Positions 25,405 to 37,159 are shown, counted from the stretch's first letter. The stretch: DNA of 64,000 nucleotides from Silene conica (GCA_029255685.2 CM055314.2:42614772-42678771); one strand, 5' to 3'. A program made the numbers and translations. The notes: generated by a model not told the origin, from the sequence alone.

Positions 25405-25900
25405 CAACTTATAAACTTCCTCTATATCGTAAGATTTCTAATCTTGTGCAAGGCAAGATGAAGGTAAGTGAATACTTAGACGAATTCGAAAATCTTACAT
25501 TAATGGGAGAGGTTGAAGAAAACCAAGAGCAAAAGATGGCAAGATTCATAAGGGGGTTAAACAAAAACATATCTAATCCCGTATACCTTCAAGTATATTC
25601 AGATTTTGATACTTTGACGAGTTTGTGCTTAAGGGTAGAAGCACAAAGTAAGAACAAATTCGGAGGAAGTAGCATGTGGGGGCGTGCGCTTGAGGGAGGC
25701 GAAGGGGAGACTTCAAAATCAAACCCTAGTGCAAGTGTGGTAAGTGGCGCAGGAAAGGTCGGTGCGAGCGGGACAACACAATCCAAATCTACTCCAACTC
25801 CAACACCAAGTGAAATCAGCCTATCGAAGGTAAGATTCTTTAAGTGTCAAGGGTTTGGACACTTTAAGAATGCTTAACCTAATAAGAGGGTTGTGACGAT
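25405..25900 (+). pseudogene. Element I gag region (capsid end and zinc knuckle)
   Basis: GKMKVSEYLDEFENLTLMGE and ARFIRGLNKNI are typical of the retrotransposon gag (capsid) domain of plant gypsy elements. A partial zinc knuckle, FFKCQGFGHFKNA, follows a Ser/Thr/Pro-rich linker. The capsid N-terminal half is not present. Broken. Confidence 0.8.
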
Positions 25901-26038
25901 GAGGGAGGCATTAACTTGTCTAAATCTAGTAGGGGAAGAAGAGGAGTCCGAGGAGGAGGATGAGGTGTTGGGCGGTTTTGGTGAGCGTGAGGGGGAGGGC
26001 AAGACGAGCCTTTCGAAGCGCCAAACACATCTACCTTA

Positions 26039-26878
26039 GTGCTTAGGGCGTTGCAAGCTCAACCTACACCCATCGTCGCGGAGCAAAGGGATCATATCTT
26101 TCACACTAAGTGTCTTGTAAAGGAAAAGTGGTGTAGCATGATCATAGATGGGGGAAGTTGCACCAATGTAGCCTCGGAGGAGATGGTGTCTAAGTTAGCC
26201 TTAACTACAATCAAACACCCAAAACCATATGCCTTACATTGGCTAGGAGATGCAAACAAGGTTAGGGTGACAAAACAAGTGAAGGTGAACTTAGCCATGG
26301 GTTCATATAAGGATGAGGTGCTATGTGATGTAGTGCCTATAGATTCATGTCACATTCTTCTAGGGCGTCCTTGGCAATTTGATCGGGATGTCTTGCATAG
26401 GGGGAGGGTGAACGAATATGAACTTATGAATGGGGGGAAAAGAATTATCCTTAAACCTATGAGTCTCAAGGATGTGGGGTTGATGAGAGCCAACTCGGGG
26501 AAGAACACTCACTTAGCCAACTCGGTTTTTGCTATTGCTAGGGAATATGAGGAGGTTGAAGAGGTGTTACGGGCTGATTTGGTTAAGGAGGAAGGTAAGG
26601 AGATAGTGTTGCACACGGTGAAGTCTACGGTTGCTCTAGGTGTTCGGGAATTAGAGGTGACGTCTAGCCTTGGGCATATGAGTGAGTTGTTACGTGGGGT
26701 AGCCTTGGCGCGAAGTAAAGAACGTGAGGAGAGGAGGCCTTGGCTCAAGGAAGGTGGTAACGTATCAATCCAGCTAAACCTAGAGGAGCACGGTCGTTTG
26801 TTCAAAAGGGAAGCCAAGGTGGTGTCGCGGGAAGGTGCTAGGAGGCGCGGCCACAAAGGTGTTTTCTTGACGAATTAA
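26039..26878 (+). pseudogene. Element I protease-like region
   Basis: A retroviral-type aspartic protease fold is suggested by MIIDGGSCTNVAS (equivalent to the catalytic D-S/T-G loop), HWLGDANKVRVTKQVKV and DSCHILLGRPWQFDRD, which match element F closely. The usual RT-bearing continuation is not seen. The tail is charged and unfamiliar. Confidence 0.78.
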
Positions 26879-26976
26879 GTTTTATCCATTTGTGCAGGAA
26901 ACATGACCCAAGATCGAAGGTTCTTGAATATTAATCATCAAGAATTGAGGTCAATTCTCTTTCAAGGGGGAGGGGA

Positions 26977-28055
26977 TGATCTGATTATGGATAGGGCATT
27001 GAATCGTCTTTTCATTCAAAGATCGCTAGGGCAAATTATATTAGCTATTTTATTATTTATTATCTCTTGGCTAGTATTTTGCTTAATTGGGGTTCGATGG
27101 GTGTTACGACCTTGGATTAATAAGAGGTTATCAAAGAACGAAGCAACACAAAAGGAAGCAAGTGCTCGAGGAGGTACGGCCCATGAACCAAGGCTGCTCG
27201 GTCACGGCTTGATCACGGCCCGTCCATGGCTCGGCCACGGTGGATTTGTTGCTCGGTCATCAAGAATGATGGCTCGACCATCTTGGATGTCTATTAGGCG
27301 TTGGAGTATTTTTAACTACTTTGTTATTTTTATTATTAAGTTAGTTATGGTTTGTTAAAGAAGTTTGTTATGTTTGTTACAAGGTAGTTACAAGTTTGTT
27401 ACTATCTTGTTAGTTTGTTATCCTAGGGTTATTAGGGTTAGTTATTTAATTCTTTTTAATTCCTAGGATAGGCTTTGTTTAAATAAGGATTATATTTAAT
27501 CCATCTACATATAGTTTCGGACTTCTAATCTCACAAGGAGATAGGAGGCGTGTGAGTCGTGTGATGTGTGTATGGGACGTGTGTTTTACCTATTTATAGG
27601 GCACATGGTTCTTCTTGTTATTCAGTTAATTATTCAATTAAAAGTTATAAAAATTACAAGTTTTCTTTTAAGGCATACTTAAAGAATACAAGGACTCATC
27701 GAGTGTTTATCCGAACCGTTCGTACTTCGCCGCGTTTCAAGTATTGACAAGATTTACAAACTATAGGTCTAGGGAGTAAATCAGCATTGTTTGAACTATA
27801 GGTCTAGGGCAAACAAATATCCTTCTACCTTGGGGATTCACCTCAAGACCGTCACAACTACAAAAACAACCATCACCACCGACGGACCACCATCTCCACG
27901 ACAACACCACCACCGCCTTTCATTATTCGTCATTATTCATCAAGATTAAATCAAGATCGTTCCATACTTTATCTATTTTACTAATTCATCAAGATTGTTC
28001 TCAAGATTTCCAAGAAGCTTCCGCGGACGATTTATTTGCTCAAGAATTCGTATCA
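26977..28055 (+). repeat. Element I 3' LTR
   Basis: Begins TGATCTGATTATGG directly after the tract CAAGGGGGAGGGGA and ends GAATTCGTATCA at 28055, where the host-like ORF resumes. An open frame (26903-27358) crosses the tract into the LTR, as in F. The LTR contains a hydrophobic-looking frame and a Thr/His-codon-rich 3' part. I find no partner LTR in the window. Confidence 0.7.
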
Positions 28056-28274
28056 CATGTCCACCTTAGGGCAAGCAATCATCTCCACCCCTTCACCTAC
28101 ATTCTTCCAATACATCTTATCGAGCTCATACCTCCCCCAAGTTAACATGTTAAACTCTTCCTCATATAAGTCAACGAGGAAGCGATTACCGTAGTAACCG
28201 GGAGAAGCACGCTCCCTCATAAATAAACGTGTGCATACAATGTCCCTAACATGCGATTTCCTTTCTTCCGACAT
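28056..28274 (-). pseudogene. 5' part of an unrecognised host-like gene, cut by element I
   Basis: An ATG at 28274 opens a frame on the minus strand (MSEERKSHVRDIVCTRLFMR at the N-terminus) that runs to the element I LTR edge without a stop. I do not recognise the protein; it has no signal peptide or membrane segment, and is mixed charged with several aromatic residues. A TATA box lies about 107 bp upstream. The 3' remainder is not in the window, because the left end of element I is itself missing. It could equally be the start of another transposon gene. Confidence 0.45.
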
Positions 28275-28380
28275 TCTTACGATAATAAAATTAGTTTACT
28301 ATTTCTAAAGCTTTAGCGAAATCTTATTTATTAAGAATGGAGTAAGTAGAATGGATGAAGAAACATGGAGGGAACTTCTA

Positions 28381-28389
28381 CTATTTATA
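28381..28389 (-). promoter_or_regulatory. Possible TATA box for the 28274 ORF
   Basis: Reverse complement reads TATAAATAG. About 107 bp separate it from the ATG at 28274, leaving room for a start site about 30 bp downstream and a short leader. Position and sequence fit, but this is AT-rich DNA. Confidence 0.4.
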
Positions 28390-28552
28390 CCACAAGTTTT
28401 CCCTCCAAAAATCACAACTAATTAAGAATTTTTCCCTCCAAAAAAATAGTACAAAAAGGTGTAGAGTAACTAACCCTCTCATATTCACTATTAATTAAAT
28501 AACAGATATTTAATAATAAGTATGTTTAATCCTACCCATTGTTCAGTTATTT

Positions 28553-28623
28553 GGCATTGGTCTGGTGGTAAGGTATTCGGATTTGAAACTACATGTCATG
28601 GATTCGAATCCTGCAATTACCAA
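28553..28623 (+). other. tRNA-like unit 1 (SINE head or tRNA pseudogene)
   Basis: GGCATTGGTCTGGTGGTAAGG resembles a pol III A box (TGGTCTGGTGG), and GGATTCGAATCC is a B box about 40 bp on. The total of 71 bases and the pairing ends GG...CC approximate a tRNA. The acceptor stem pairs poorly, so an active tRNA is unlikely. Confidence 0.5.
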
Positions 28624-28709
28624 TTTAGCTCTTTCTCATAACTCTGGATCCCATTATTTAAGAGATTTAATAATAAATATGTTTAATCCTACACGTTGTT
28701 CAGTTATTT

Positions 28710-28779
28710 GACACTAGTCTGGTGGTATGGTCTTAGATACTCATACTGCAAGTCACGGGTTCGAATCCTTCAATTGGCA
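28710..28779 (+). other. tRNA-like unit 2
   Basis: Second copy: A box TAGTCTGGTGG and B box GGGTTCGAATCC, 157 bp after unit 1. No poly-A or T tail typical of a SINE is clear; an AT-rich stretch follows. Confidence 0.5.
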
Positions 28780-28795
28780 ATTTTGCCTTTTGAAC

Positions 28796-29477
28796 TAATT
28801 TCCTTTACGAAACTTATTATCAACATAACATATAAAAAATTTAAAATAAAAAAAGGAAGTGAAAATTTTTATTTCTAAAAAATTATTGCCCTTAAGACGT
28901 ACAAAATATTTTTTTTAAAAAAAAGTTAAAAAATATATATATTTTCGAATAAATAAGAAAAATAATATTCCCTTCACACATCTACCATCTTCCCATTTTT
29001 TTTTGCACAAGAAATATAAAAGTTGAATAAACAATGTTAAAGTAATAAGAGCTTGCAAGTGGACAGTTGATTACAAGATGTTAACTATTCTGAGGTAGTT
29101 AACAGAAATGATAATTAAAGTGAATTAGGAAGGGGAATTTTCCGACCATTTACAAAAGTTGGGGAGATTCAAAATGTCATTAATGTTTTCCCCCCATTTT
29201 TCCCACCCTTTACAACCCTAAAAGTACATAACCTAGTGCTAAATAAAAAAAGAAACAGAAATTACAAGTCTTCCTTCTTCATTTCTTCTCTGTTTCATTT
29301 TCTTTGTTTCATTTTCTTTGTTTTCTTTACTCATTTCTTCTCTCTTCATCATTTCCACTCTTTCTTTGAAAGTTGGCCAAGGAACTGCACTCAAAAAAAC
29401 TGTTAGTAATAACAATAATAATATAAACAACATAAATACGCAAATAAGAAGTCTTACTTGTTCATTCCGTAATCAAA
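28796..29477. other. AT-rich sequence before the mariner gene
   Basis: Poly-A runs near 28840-28930, then a CT-rich stretch (29265-29370) that may be the mariner 5' leader. I could not find the mariner terminal inverted repeat here. No other coding frame is supported. Confidence 0.45.
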
Positions 29478-30610
29478 ATGAGTAAACCCAACCTTACCAA
29501 TGAAGAACGACATAGAATTGCTTGTACTCTTTTCGAAAACGTATTCAATGGCAAACCACAAAGGGGTGAAATGCAGAAAATGGCTGCAAAGTTTAATGTC
29601 GACAGAAGGACTATCTTTGAAATATGGAGGGTTGCAAAGAGACAAAGGGAAAATGGTGAAGACATAAAATTGAAGTCGAAGATAAAGGGAAAGAAAGGAA
29701 GGCCTACTATTGTAGTACCCATTGACAAAATATTAGCTACACCAAAAGGGGACAGGGGGTCATTGGCTACTTTTAGCAAGGCAATCGGAGTTTCAGCAAC
29801 TATTATCGCAAAATGGGTTAAACAAGGTAAAATAAGGAGTCATGCCTCAGCATAAAAACCGTTATTAACAGAAGAAAATTAGTTTAGTAGGTTACATTTT
29901 GCTCTCTCAAAGTTGAAGTACAATAGGATATCATGTTCTTTAAAGTTTAAAGAAATGTGTAACATTATTCATATTGACGAAAAATGGTTCTATATTACCC
30001 AAGATCGAGCCAAGTTTTTTCTACTTAGTGAAGAAGTGGATCCATATAGAGCATTCAAAAGTAAAAGTTTCCTTACCAAGGTCATGTTTATGGCTGCAGT
30101 TTCTAGGCCTATATATGATGGTAATGGAACATTGATATTTGATGGCAACATAGGTATTTTTCCATTTTACATTTCAAGATCCAGCCAAAAGATACTCCAA
30201 AAACAGGCCAGTGGGTACATTAGAAACCAAGTCAATTAAGTCAATCAACAAACAATTTATCAAGGAAATGTTAATTACGCAGATTATACCAGCTATAAAA
30301 ACAAGTGGTCAACAAATATGAGCAAGAACATTGTTATTCAACAAGACAATGCTAAACCACATATCAGAGACAACGACCCAGATTTCATGATGGCTTCAAA
30401 AACAGATGGATTCAACATCAGCATAAAACAACCAGCAAACTCACCAGATTTAAATGTGTTAGATTTAGGTTTTTTCAGATCAATTCAGTCACTACAAACA
30501 AGGAAAAGAGCAAAAACAGTAGACGACCTAGTTTTCAATGTCATAGAAGCATGGAATGAAGAACCGGCATTATGTTTGAATGATGTATGGTTAAGTTTTC
30601 AGGCATTAAT

Positions 30611-31486
30611 TGATGCGGGTGCATCTATGGACCAAGCACACGAGATTCTCCTTAGCAAAGATATCGGTCATTTAGCTTGGGGATTTACTATTGGTTCCAC
30701 ATCCGTCTTGAAGATAGTATGGGAACGTGTAGGGGACGGTCCTCCCTAGGGCGTCGTTCGTTTGTCTTTAGGGTTAGGGTTTTCTTATTATTCTGAGTCA
30801 AATAAAGGTTTCCTAATTCATGTAGGGTTTCCTAAATTAAGTAAGGAATCCTAGTTGATATAGGTTTCCCAATTATAGTAGGAATAAGAATCCTTATTGT
30901 TATAGGATTCATAATTGTGTTAGGAATAGGAAAATTAATCCTATTCAAACTATTGTTTGAACCTAAGTAGGATTAAGAATAATAGTTCTAATCAAACTAG
31001 GATATCTTATTAGGTTTCTAGTAGGATTAGTTTTCATATTTAGGATGTTACTAGGATTAATACAGACCTATAAAAAGGGTGTCTTGGCCGTGTAACATCA
31101 TTCATTCATCAATAATAATAATTTTAAGTTTCTTTGTGAGCTTGAGTATATTGATTAGGTTTGCGAGCTTAATCTTTAGGATCGACTTTGCGAGGTTGAT
31201 TTGAAGGGTGACTTCAAGATTCTTCTTTTGCGAGAGAGGACTCAAGATTCATCGACTATCCATTGACAACCACAACCGCCACCTTCGAACACCATCACTC
31301 CGCCGATCACCATTCACCATACTTCAAGAAAACGTTCATTTACATTATTTCTTTCATTCGTATACTTGTTCATTGATATAACTCGTTTCAAGATTATACT
31401 ACTACATAAATCAAGATTATTCCGCTGCACTATAAACAATCAAGAAAGTTCGTTAAATTCGTTCAAGAAGCTAAAGATCCGCATCA
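30611..31486 (+). repeat. Element F 5' LTR
   Basis: Starts TGATGCGGGTGCATC and ends AAAGATCCGCATCA. It contains a TATA box (TATAAAAAG near 31069) and a GGGTTAGGGTTTTC telo-box-like motif near 30767. It matches 61002-61870 with a low number of differences by eye. Confidence 0.92.
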
Positions 31487-31488
31487 AC

Positions 31489-31501
31489 TTGGTATCAGAG
31501 C
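31489..31501 (+). other. Element F primer binding site (tRNA-Met type)
   Basis: TTGGTATCAGAGC begins two bases after the LTR end, the usual initiator tRNA-Met complement. Confidence 0.85.
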
Positions 31502-31551
31502 TTCGACTCTTGATCTAATCCTTATTAGGTCTATCTTGGAAGGTCACGGTC

Positions 31552-32297
31552 ATGAAGAACGAAGAAGAACACCGGTCGTGGGAAGTTAAGTCGGAGGCAG
31601 CCATTACTCGAGAAGTACCAATACAAGGAGAGTGTCTTATGATAAGGATACACATTGAAACCACCACCGAAGAAAAGAACCAACGAGAGCAGATTTTTCG
31701 AACAAGATGTAAGGTACACAACAAAACTTGCAACCTTATTATCGATAGTGGATCATGTGAAAACCTTGTGTCGTTAGAACTCGTAGATAAACTCAAACTA
31801 CCAACGAGAGACCGAACCAAACCTTACAAGTTACATTGGTTAGATGGGGATGGGGGAATCGAAGTAAAGAAACAAGCCCTAGTTACCTTCAACATCGGAC
31901 CATACCACGATGAACTATGGTGTGATCTCGTTTCTATGAATGCTAGTCATGTTCTTTTAGGAAGACCGTGGCAATTTGATCGTAGGGTTGAGCATAAGGG
32001 GAGAGCAAACATATATAGCGTCGTCAAGAATGGCACAACCTATAACCTAAAACCTATTCTATCGAAGGGGGCTGCCGAGAGTAGAACAAAAAAAGAGAAC
32101 ATATTAATAGAGGCCAAGGAGGTCGAGGAGGTTCTTGCGCAAGGAGGGGAGGCATACGTGTTAGTGGTGAGATATGTCGAGGAAGGCGAGAGGAGGGATA
32201 ACCGAGAGGTGCAAGGGCTGTTAGAGGAGTTCAAAGACGTATTTCCCGATGAGCTACCCGATGGATTACCACCTATGAGAGGGATTGAACACCAAAT
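31552..32297 (+). pseudogene. Element F protease region and start of RT linker
   Basis: The aspartic protease loop LIIDSGSCENLVS and HVLLGRPWQFDRR match element I closely. The end, FPDELPDGLPPMRGIEHQI, is the conserved linker that leads into gypsy RT. Element C interrupts it at 32298 and RT resumes at 58474. Gag-type sequence is not visible between the primer site and this region. Confidence 0.85.
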
Positions 32298-32704
32298 TGT
32301 AACACCCCCATTTATTTAAGGGCCTGGACTAGGACTCCCCAGATAAATTAGGGTGTTACCATCTCGGTTTCCCGAGGCGGTAGTTCCAAAGGAAAGATAA
32401 CAGTACTTTGATTATTAAAGTTAAACTCAGTAACAAGTTCTTACAACTGTTTCAAAACTGTCTTATAAAAAAAAGTACAACTCATGATAAAAGACTATAG
32501 TGATCTAGACTCTAATCTGGTCCGGATCCAAGCTCTCCCTTCCCTTAGCTCCCATTGTCTCAAACACCTGTCAATCTGCTCCCCAATAAATTGGTTAATC
32601 ACAGGTGATCACGAATACACAGGGTCAACCACGAAGTTGAGTAGAGGAAAAATAAACAATTAAACAATATTTTAAATAGAAATTCAATCATCCCCACTCC
32701 GAAT

Positions 32705-34438
32705 TGTTGGAGCTTGTGTCCTCCACATGTAGTGTGATAACGTCATTGCACATACTCTTGTACGGACAAGTGGGAGATTGTTGGGGCTGGTTTCCTTGAC
32801 AGTTAGTACAATGACTTACTAAATCTCTTAAAGGATCACAAGGGCATAGTTCAGTATTATAATCAGTTGATCCACGTTTATCAATAGCGGTTGGCTTGCT
32901 AGATAAGTTTGACGTTATTGTCATACAGATGGCGGTGATCAACTGGTCCCTTTACGTCACACCTATAGGACACCATTTGAGAGATGTGAATGTATGAAAA
33001 TACAGTCACATTTATGCCGGATATGACTAAACAGTTAGTCAGAGGTAGGGCTGAGCAAAAAAAATCAGATACGAATTATATGGATATCATTCAAATTGGA
33101 TATCATTCAAATTGGATATCATTCAAATTGGATATCATTCAAATTGGATATCCGATCCGGTTTTTTCTGAATAATATGGAGTGGATGTGGATTGTGATTT
33201 TTTTAAAATTGGATATCCGAATCCGATCCGAATCATAACAATTAATTAAAAAAAAGGCAAAAAAACCAAAAAACCAAAAAACCAAAACATTTTACCATTA
33301 TGTTTTGAATTGTTTGATAATATTGAGTATTATTGTTATAAACATGATCGAGACGTGTGACAAAAGAAGTCCATATTCATTCTACACATTGTTTTTTTTC
33401 TTGCTGTTTGGTTTTGGAGCACAAAATATACTCATTAGTCGAAGAATGAATTTCTTCTACGGATGATCTTTGAATGATTCATTCTGCACCAGAGTATTTG
33501 GTAATTTTTTACTATGCATTTAAAACTGGATCTAATCCGGTTTCCGAAATCTGGATATCTGGATTTTCGGATTCCGGATTTTTGGATATCCGAATATTTG
33601 GATCTGGATCTGGATCGCAAAAAATCATATTTTTAAAACAGGATATCCGATCCGAATTTCAAAACCGGAGCGGATATCCGGTTTTGCTCACCCCTAGTCA
33701 GAGGTATTGACTATTAAATTAGTCAATAAGATGTTGAGATTATTATTTAATACGGATTAAATAATTTTAGCTAATACGATTACATGATTAATTCGTAAAT
33801 TAAATATAAACGGTTATATTTAATTAAATATTGTATTCGCGTATTAATATAAACAGTTATATTAATTTGACTAAATTATACAATATCGTAAATTTATCAG
33901 ACCATTATTAATACATCGACTGTATTAATATCTGATAACATGTGTGCGATTTATAATAAATACCCGCGAATAATATTTAGCAAAACGGGTCGAATCACGC
34001 AAAGGAATAAGGTAAGAGTGAAGAAAGCCCACTCTCACCCACCCAATTCGGCCGACCCAATGAGGCTACATAAGGAGAGTCCTTCTCCTTGTGTCAGGTG
34101 ATTGATTCTACTGGTTAATTCATAATCTCAAGAATTAGGGTTTTGAGAACATTATTTTCCCAAAACTCAGATCTCACATCTAAAACCTCACAAAAGCTCT
34201 CCCCATATTGCAAGGCAATTGCAGAGTATTTCTAGCACACGCGGCAACATCTCATTCAAGTCTTGGGTGCAAGTTATAGGAGGGAATTTACTTTAATTCT
34301 TGTTCTTAGGCCTATTCAAGCAAGGACCCAAGGTTGTATTCTTTTTCATGCTTTTAATTAACTTATGACAATAATCACAATTGTATGTTTCGTTATAATA
34401 CTTCAAGTTTAGGGCGAATACATGCTATATTCCCCACA
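32705..34438 (+). mobile_element. Copia solo LTR of the D family, inside the C LTR
   Basis: Starts TGTTGGAGCTTGTGTCC, ends TATATTCCCCACA, and is flanked by CGAAT at 32700-32704 and 34439-34443. Outside the inserted MITE it matches the LTRs of element D, but with clearly more divergence than they show to each other. No interior adjoins, so it is a solo LTR. Its orientation is opposite to D. Confidence 0.9.
33046..33696. mobile_element. Non-autonomous hAT element (MITE)
   Basis: Terminal inverted repeats TAGGGCTGAGCAAAA and, reverse complemented, TAGGGGTGAGCAAAA. The 8-bp target duplication GTCAGAGG lies at 33038-33045 and 33697-33704, the length used by hAT elements. The 651-bp interior has no transposase. 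It is full of GGATATCC/GGATTCGG-type palindromic words, including four copies of a 17-bp unit with GGATATCATTCAAATT at about 33080-33150. Removing it restores the copia LTR sequence exactly. Confidence 0.9.
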
Positions 34439-34457
34439 CGAATCACAAGACCCATTA

Positions 34458-34620
34458 ACTCCGCACCGATCACAAGGCCCATTACTCCGCACCGATCACA
34501 AGGCCCATTAACTCCGCACCGATCACAAGGCACATTAACTCCGCACCGATCACAAGGCCCATTAACTCCGCACCGATCACAACGCCCATTAACTCTGCAC
34601 CGATCACAACGCCCATCAAA
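34458..34620. repeat. 27-bp minisatellite in left LTR of C
   Basis: About six units of ACTCCGCACCGATCACAAGG..., spaced 26-27 bp. The same array occurs in the right LTR (57978-58140), and a divergent one with the same period in solo LTR B. Confidence 0.88.
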
Positions 34621-34953
34621 ACAATTATTAATTATAATAAAAGAAATACGAGGTATTACAGTCTTCCCTCCTTAAAATGAACTTCGTCATGAAGGTCAAC
34701 CCCGCACACGTATCACCGTACTCAAAACTCAGGCGTAAATCATACGCCAACACATACCACATACTCAATATAAACTTGAAACATAATAACACTAATTCCC
34801 GTTCACAAGTCGCAACTTATAATCTAACAAGTACTTATAACAAATAAAAATAACTTGCAATTGCTTAACAATAATATATAATTATATGTCATTTTGATAA
34901 AAACATAAATAAACAACTCACTATTATGGACTATGAAAATACAAGGTATTATA

Positions 34954-34975
34954 GTCTTTCCTCCTTAAAATGAAC
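34954..34975 (-). other. Element C polypurine tract
   Basis: Minus-strand reading is AAGGAGGAAAGAC followed by the LTR edge. A second, nearly identical tract lies 293 bp away inside the LTR (at 34661). Confidence 0.75.
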
Positions 34976-36316
34976 TTCGTCCCGAAGTTCATCATCCCCT
35001 TGTCAACAAACTGGTCACTAGGCATGTAATGAACACAAAACGGAATACCACATAACCTCAAGGCTAATAAAGGTACCTTAAAACACGGAATATTGCATTC
35101 TACCTTCGTTAAGAAAACTTTGTCCCCAAAGTTTAACGTATAAAATAAAATAAAAATACTCCACGGAACACAATAAAATGCACCACCGAATTTATAAGGT
35201 TATCGAGTATAAACAATAACCATACACCAAATAGTCATGTCATAAATCATTAAGACCCATTATTATAAATAGATATTCTAGCACAATACTCCGTCTTACC
35301 CATTACTCTATCTCATAAAATCTTACTCTAAGAAGTCAAGTATTGTATTATCATCGTCGAACTTAAGACCAAAGACAAGGGGTGAGTGAACAGGCGAGAT
35401 AAAACCGTAAACACAATATGGCACAATGGCCTAATAACTTATAACTCAATGCCAGTAACCATTCTCACCTCAATATCAGTATCAATATCGGCAAAGGTTC
35501 ACAGAACCGTGCTCAACACTTAAAGCATGAACTTTAAGCTACTCAGCCACAAGTTAAGGTCAAAGAGAACAATCACCTATAACAAAATATAATACCATTA
35601 TCCACAATCCAATATATCAATCCCCTGTAATCGTATACTCCGATTCGGTTATGAACCAGCAATATAATGATTCTCAAATAGAAATACTACGGGTTTATTA
35701 GTAACACAACCAAACTAGCATCAATATACATATATTGCAAAAACAAATTTCTCAACTGCAAAATTAGAAATAATGGGGTTGACATCAGTTTTCCACGCTA
35801 AAGTCAACTATAAAATCAATTGTCTGAGTACCTTATACTCTCTATCTCATACTCTTATTCTCCCTATAGCACAACCCAACTCTCAAAATAGAAGAACAAA
35901 CGTTGACTCATAACATATGGCTACTACTATACTTCCAATAAAATTCTCAATGCCAACTCCTCAATAATTACCACATATAATAGTCGTCGAAACATGTCAG
36001 CTTGAGTAAAAAAATTGAAGCACATAGACTTTGACACATCAATCAGCACATAATTATATCCCCGAAAAATAAAAGAATACTAAGATGGGTAGAATCATGT
36101 TATGCAGTAAAATAGAATCAGAGTAGCTAACACTTATATACACTTGAAATTTTAACACAAAGTTAACATATTTACACCAATGTAGACAATCAGCAGATTC
36201 GTAGTTCATAATTGACAATGTAAAACATTTCATGTTCATAATCATATTATCGAAACAAAATCATATTTTAGAATAATATTTGGAAAAGGCATAGGACAAA
36301 ATTAATTAACGTAATT
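34976..36316 (-). other. Element C interior, first part: no genes
   Basis: AT-rich sequence without a coding frame, partly similar to element A from 3262 on. The TTTGTCCCCAAA motif near 35120 also occurs in A near 3388. Confidence 0.6.
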
Positions 36317-37159
36317 TGTAAAACCCCTCGCGAAAGCGGAAACATAAAACATATAAAGTACTAAAAATGCAGCGGAATTAAAACTTTTTAAACTTAACCA
36401 TCATGCGAGGTGAATTAAAATTGAAACGGAAACATAAACTGACATAACAAAATAGATAAGTAGAACAGTTCTAAGTACGGAAAACCAAATATATACAAAG
36501 CCTGGGATGGAACATCCCTACAGGCACCAAAACATGAACTGTATCAAAAACTAAGAATCTAGCTAATCGGTGAAGTGTAAGTCATACGATGAAAGGATCA
36601 TCACTCGCTAGCTCTCAAGTGAACCCCGTCCAATCCTGCATGTACCTACATACATGAAAACATGTACGCCACAATCAGTGGGGAGTGACTAGAGTTCTCC
36701 TAGCCACCTTTTGTAACGACACGTAACAAGCAATACAAACAGAACACTCCAACATATATAAACATGTGAAGTATATCAATATCTCAATAACTGATCTCAT
36801 ATCATCATACAATCACTAATGCACGGCTCTTAACCAACTTCGGAAACTATTTGGAAGGAGAGCCGGTTTCCCTACCGGTTGCCCGGTCGGGGGGGTCTTT
36901 CAGTCCAAACCATTTACGAAACTGACTAAAGAGTCATCCAATGGCTTGGATGAACAACAACAAAGTCCAAGTATCAATCCATCCCTATCAACATCTATAT
37001 CTGACACTGTACCAACTCTAGGCAAGCAGATAAACACAACAAGTATAAGGTTCAGCGGTCAACTTAAGACATAACCTAAATACCAATCATTCAGCAAGTA
37101 AAAAGGTTCAAAGGCGACATCTTAACGCATAACCTAGATACCAAGTTCACAATATCAAG

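Larger units (their letters stand above)
25405..28055 (+). mobile_element. Element I: gypsy gag-protease element with one LTR
   Basis: Plus-strand remnant: gag part, protease part, a polypurine tract (about 26963-26976) and a 1,079-bp LTR. No RT, RNase H or integrase lies between protease and tract. The protease resembles that of element F. The start of the element and its 5' LTR are missing, so it is broken. Lineage: probably a chromovirus near the CRM or a related clade, judged from protease wording and TGAT...ATCA LTR ends; this is an inference. Confidence 0.72.
28506..28795 (+). repeat. Tandem duplication carrying two tRNA-like units
   Basis: Two copies start TTTAATAATAAGTATGTTTA and TTTAATAATAAATATGTTTA about 160 bp apart, run through TTGTTCAGTTATTTG and end after the tRNA-like part. 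They diverge by about one base in six by eye. The pair may be a duplicated SINE or a duplicated tRNA remnant with flank. Confidence 0.7.
32298..34953 (-). repeat. Element C left (3') LTR, interrupted
   Basis: Own sequence is 32298-32704 and 34444-34953, about 917 bp, against 916 bp in the right LTR. The part 34661-34953 has the character of interior sequence: it starts with a polypurine-tract-like segment after GAGGTATTACA. Confidence 0.9.

Noticed and set aside
26903-27358. Frame with a hydrophobic stretch as a membrane protein or envelope
   Set aside because: It crosses the polypurine tract into the element I LTR; the hydrophobic part is LTR sequence, with no envelope features.
30755-30785. 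Telomere-like GGGTTAGGGTTTT (also near 2645, 10450, 61155)
   Set aside because: Only two repeats and present in LTRs; a telo-box style promoter word, not an interstitial telomere.
33474-33710. Open frame inside the hAT MITE
   Set aside because: Built from GGATATCC-type repeats; no transposase motif.
34458-34620. Regularly spaced repeats resembling a CRISPR array
   Set aside because: Plant LTR minisatellite. The whole unit is repeated with no unique spacers, and it occurs in both LTRs.
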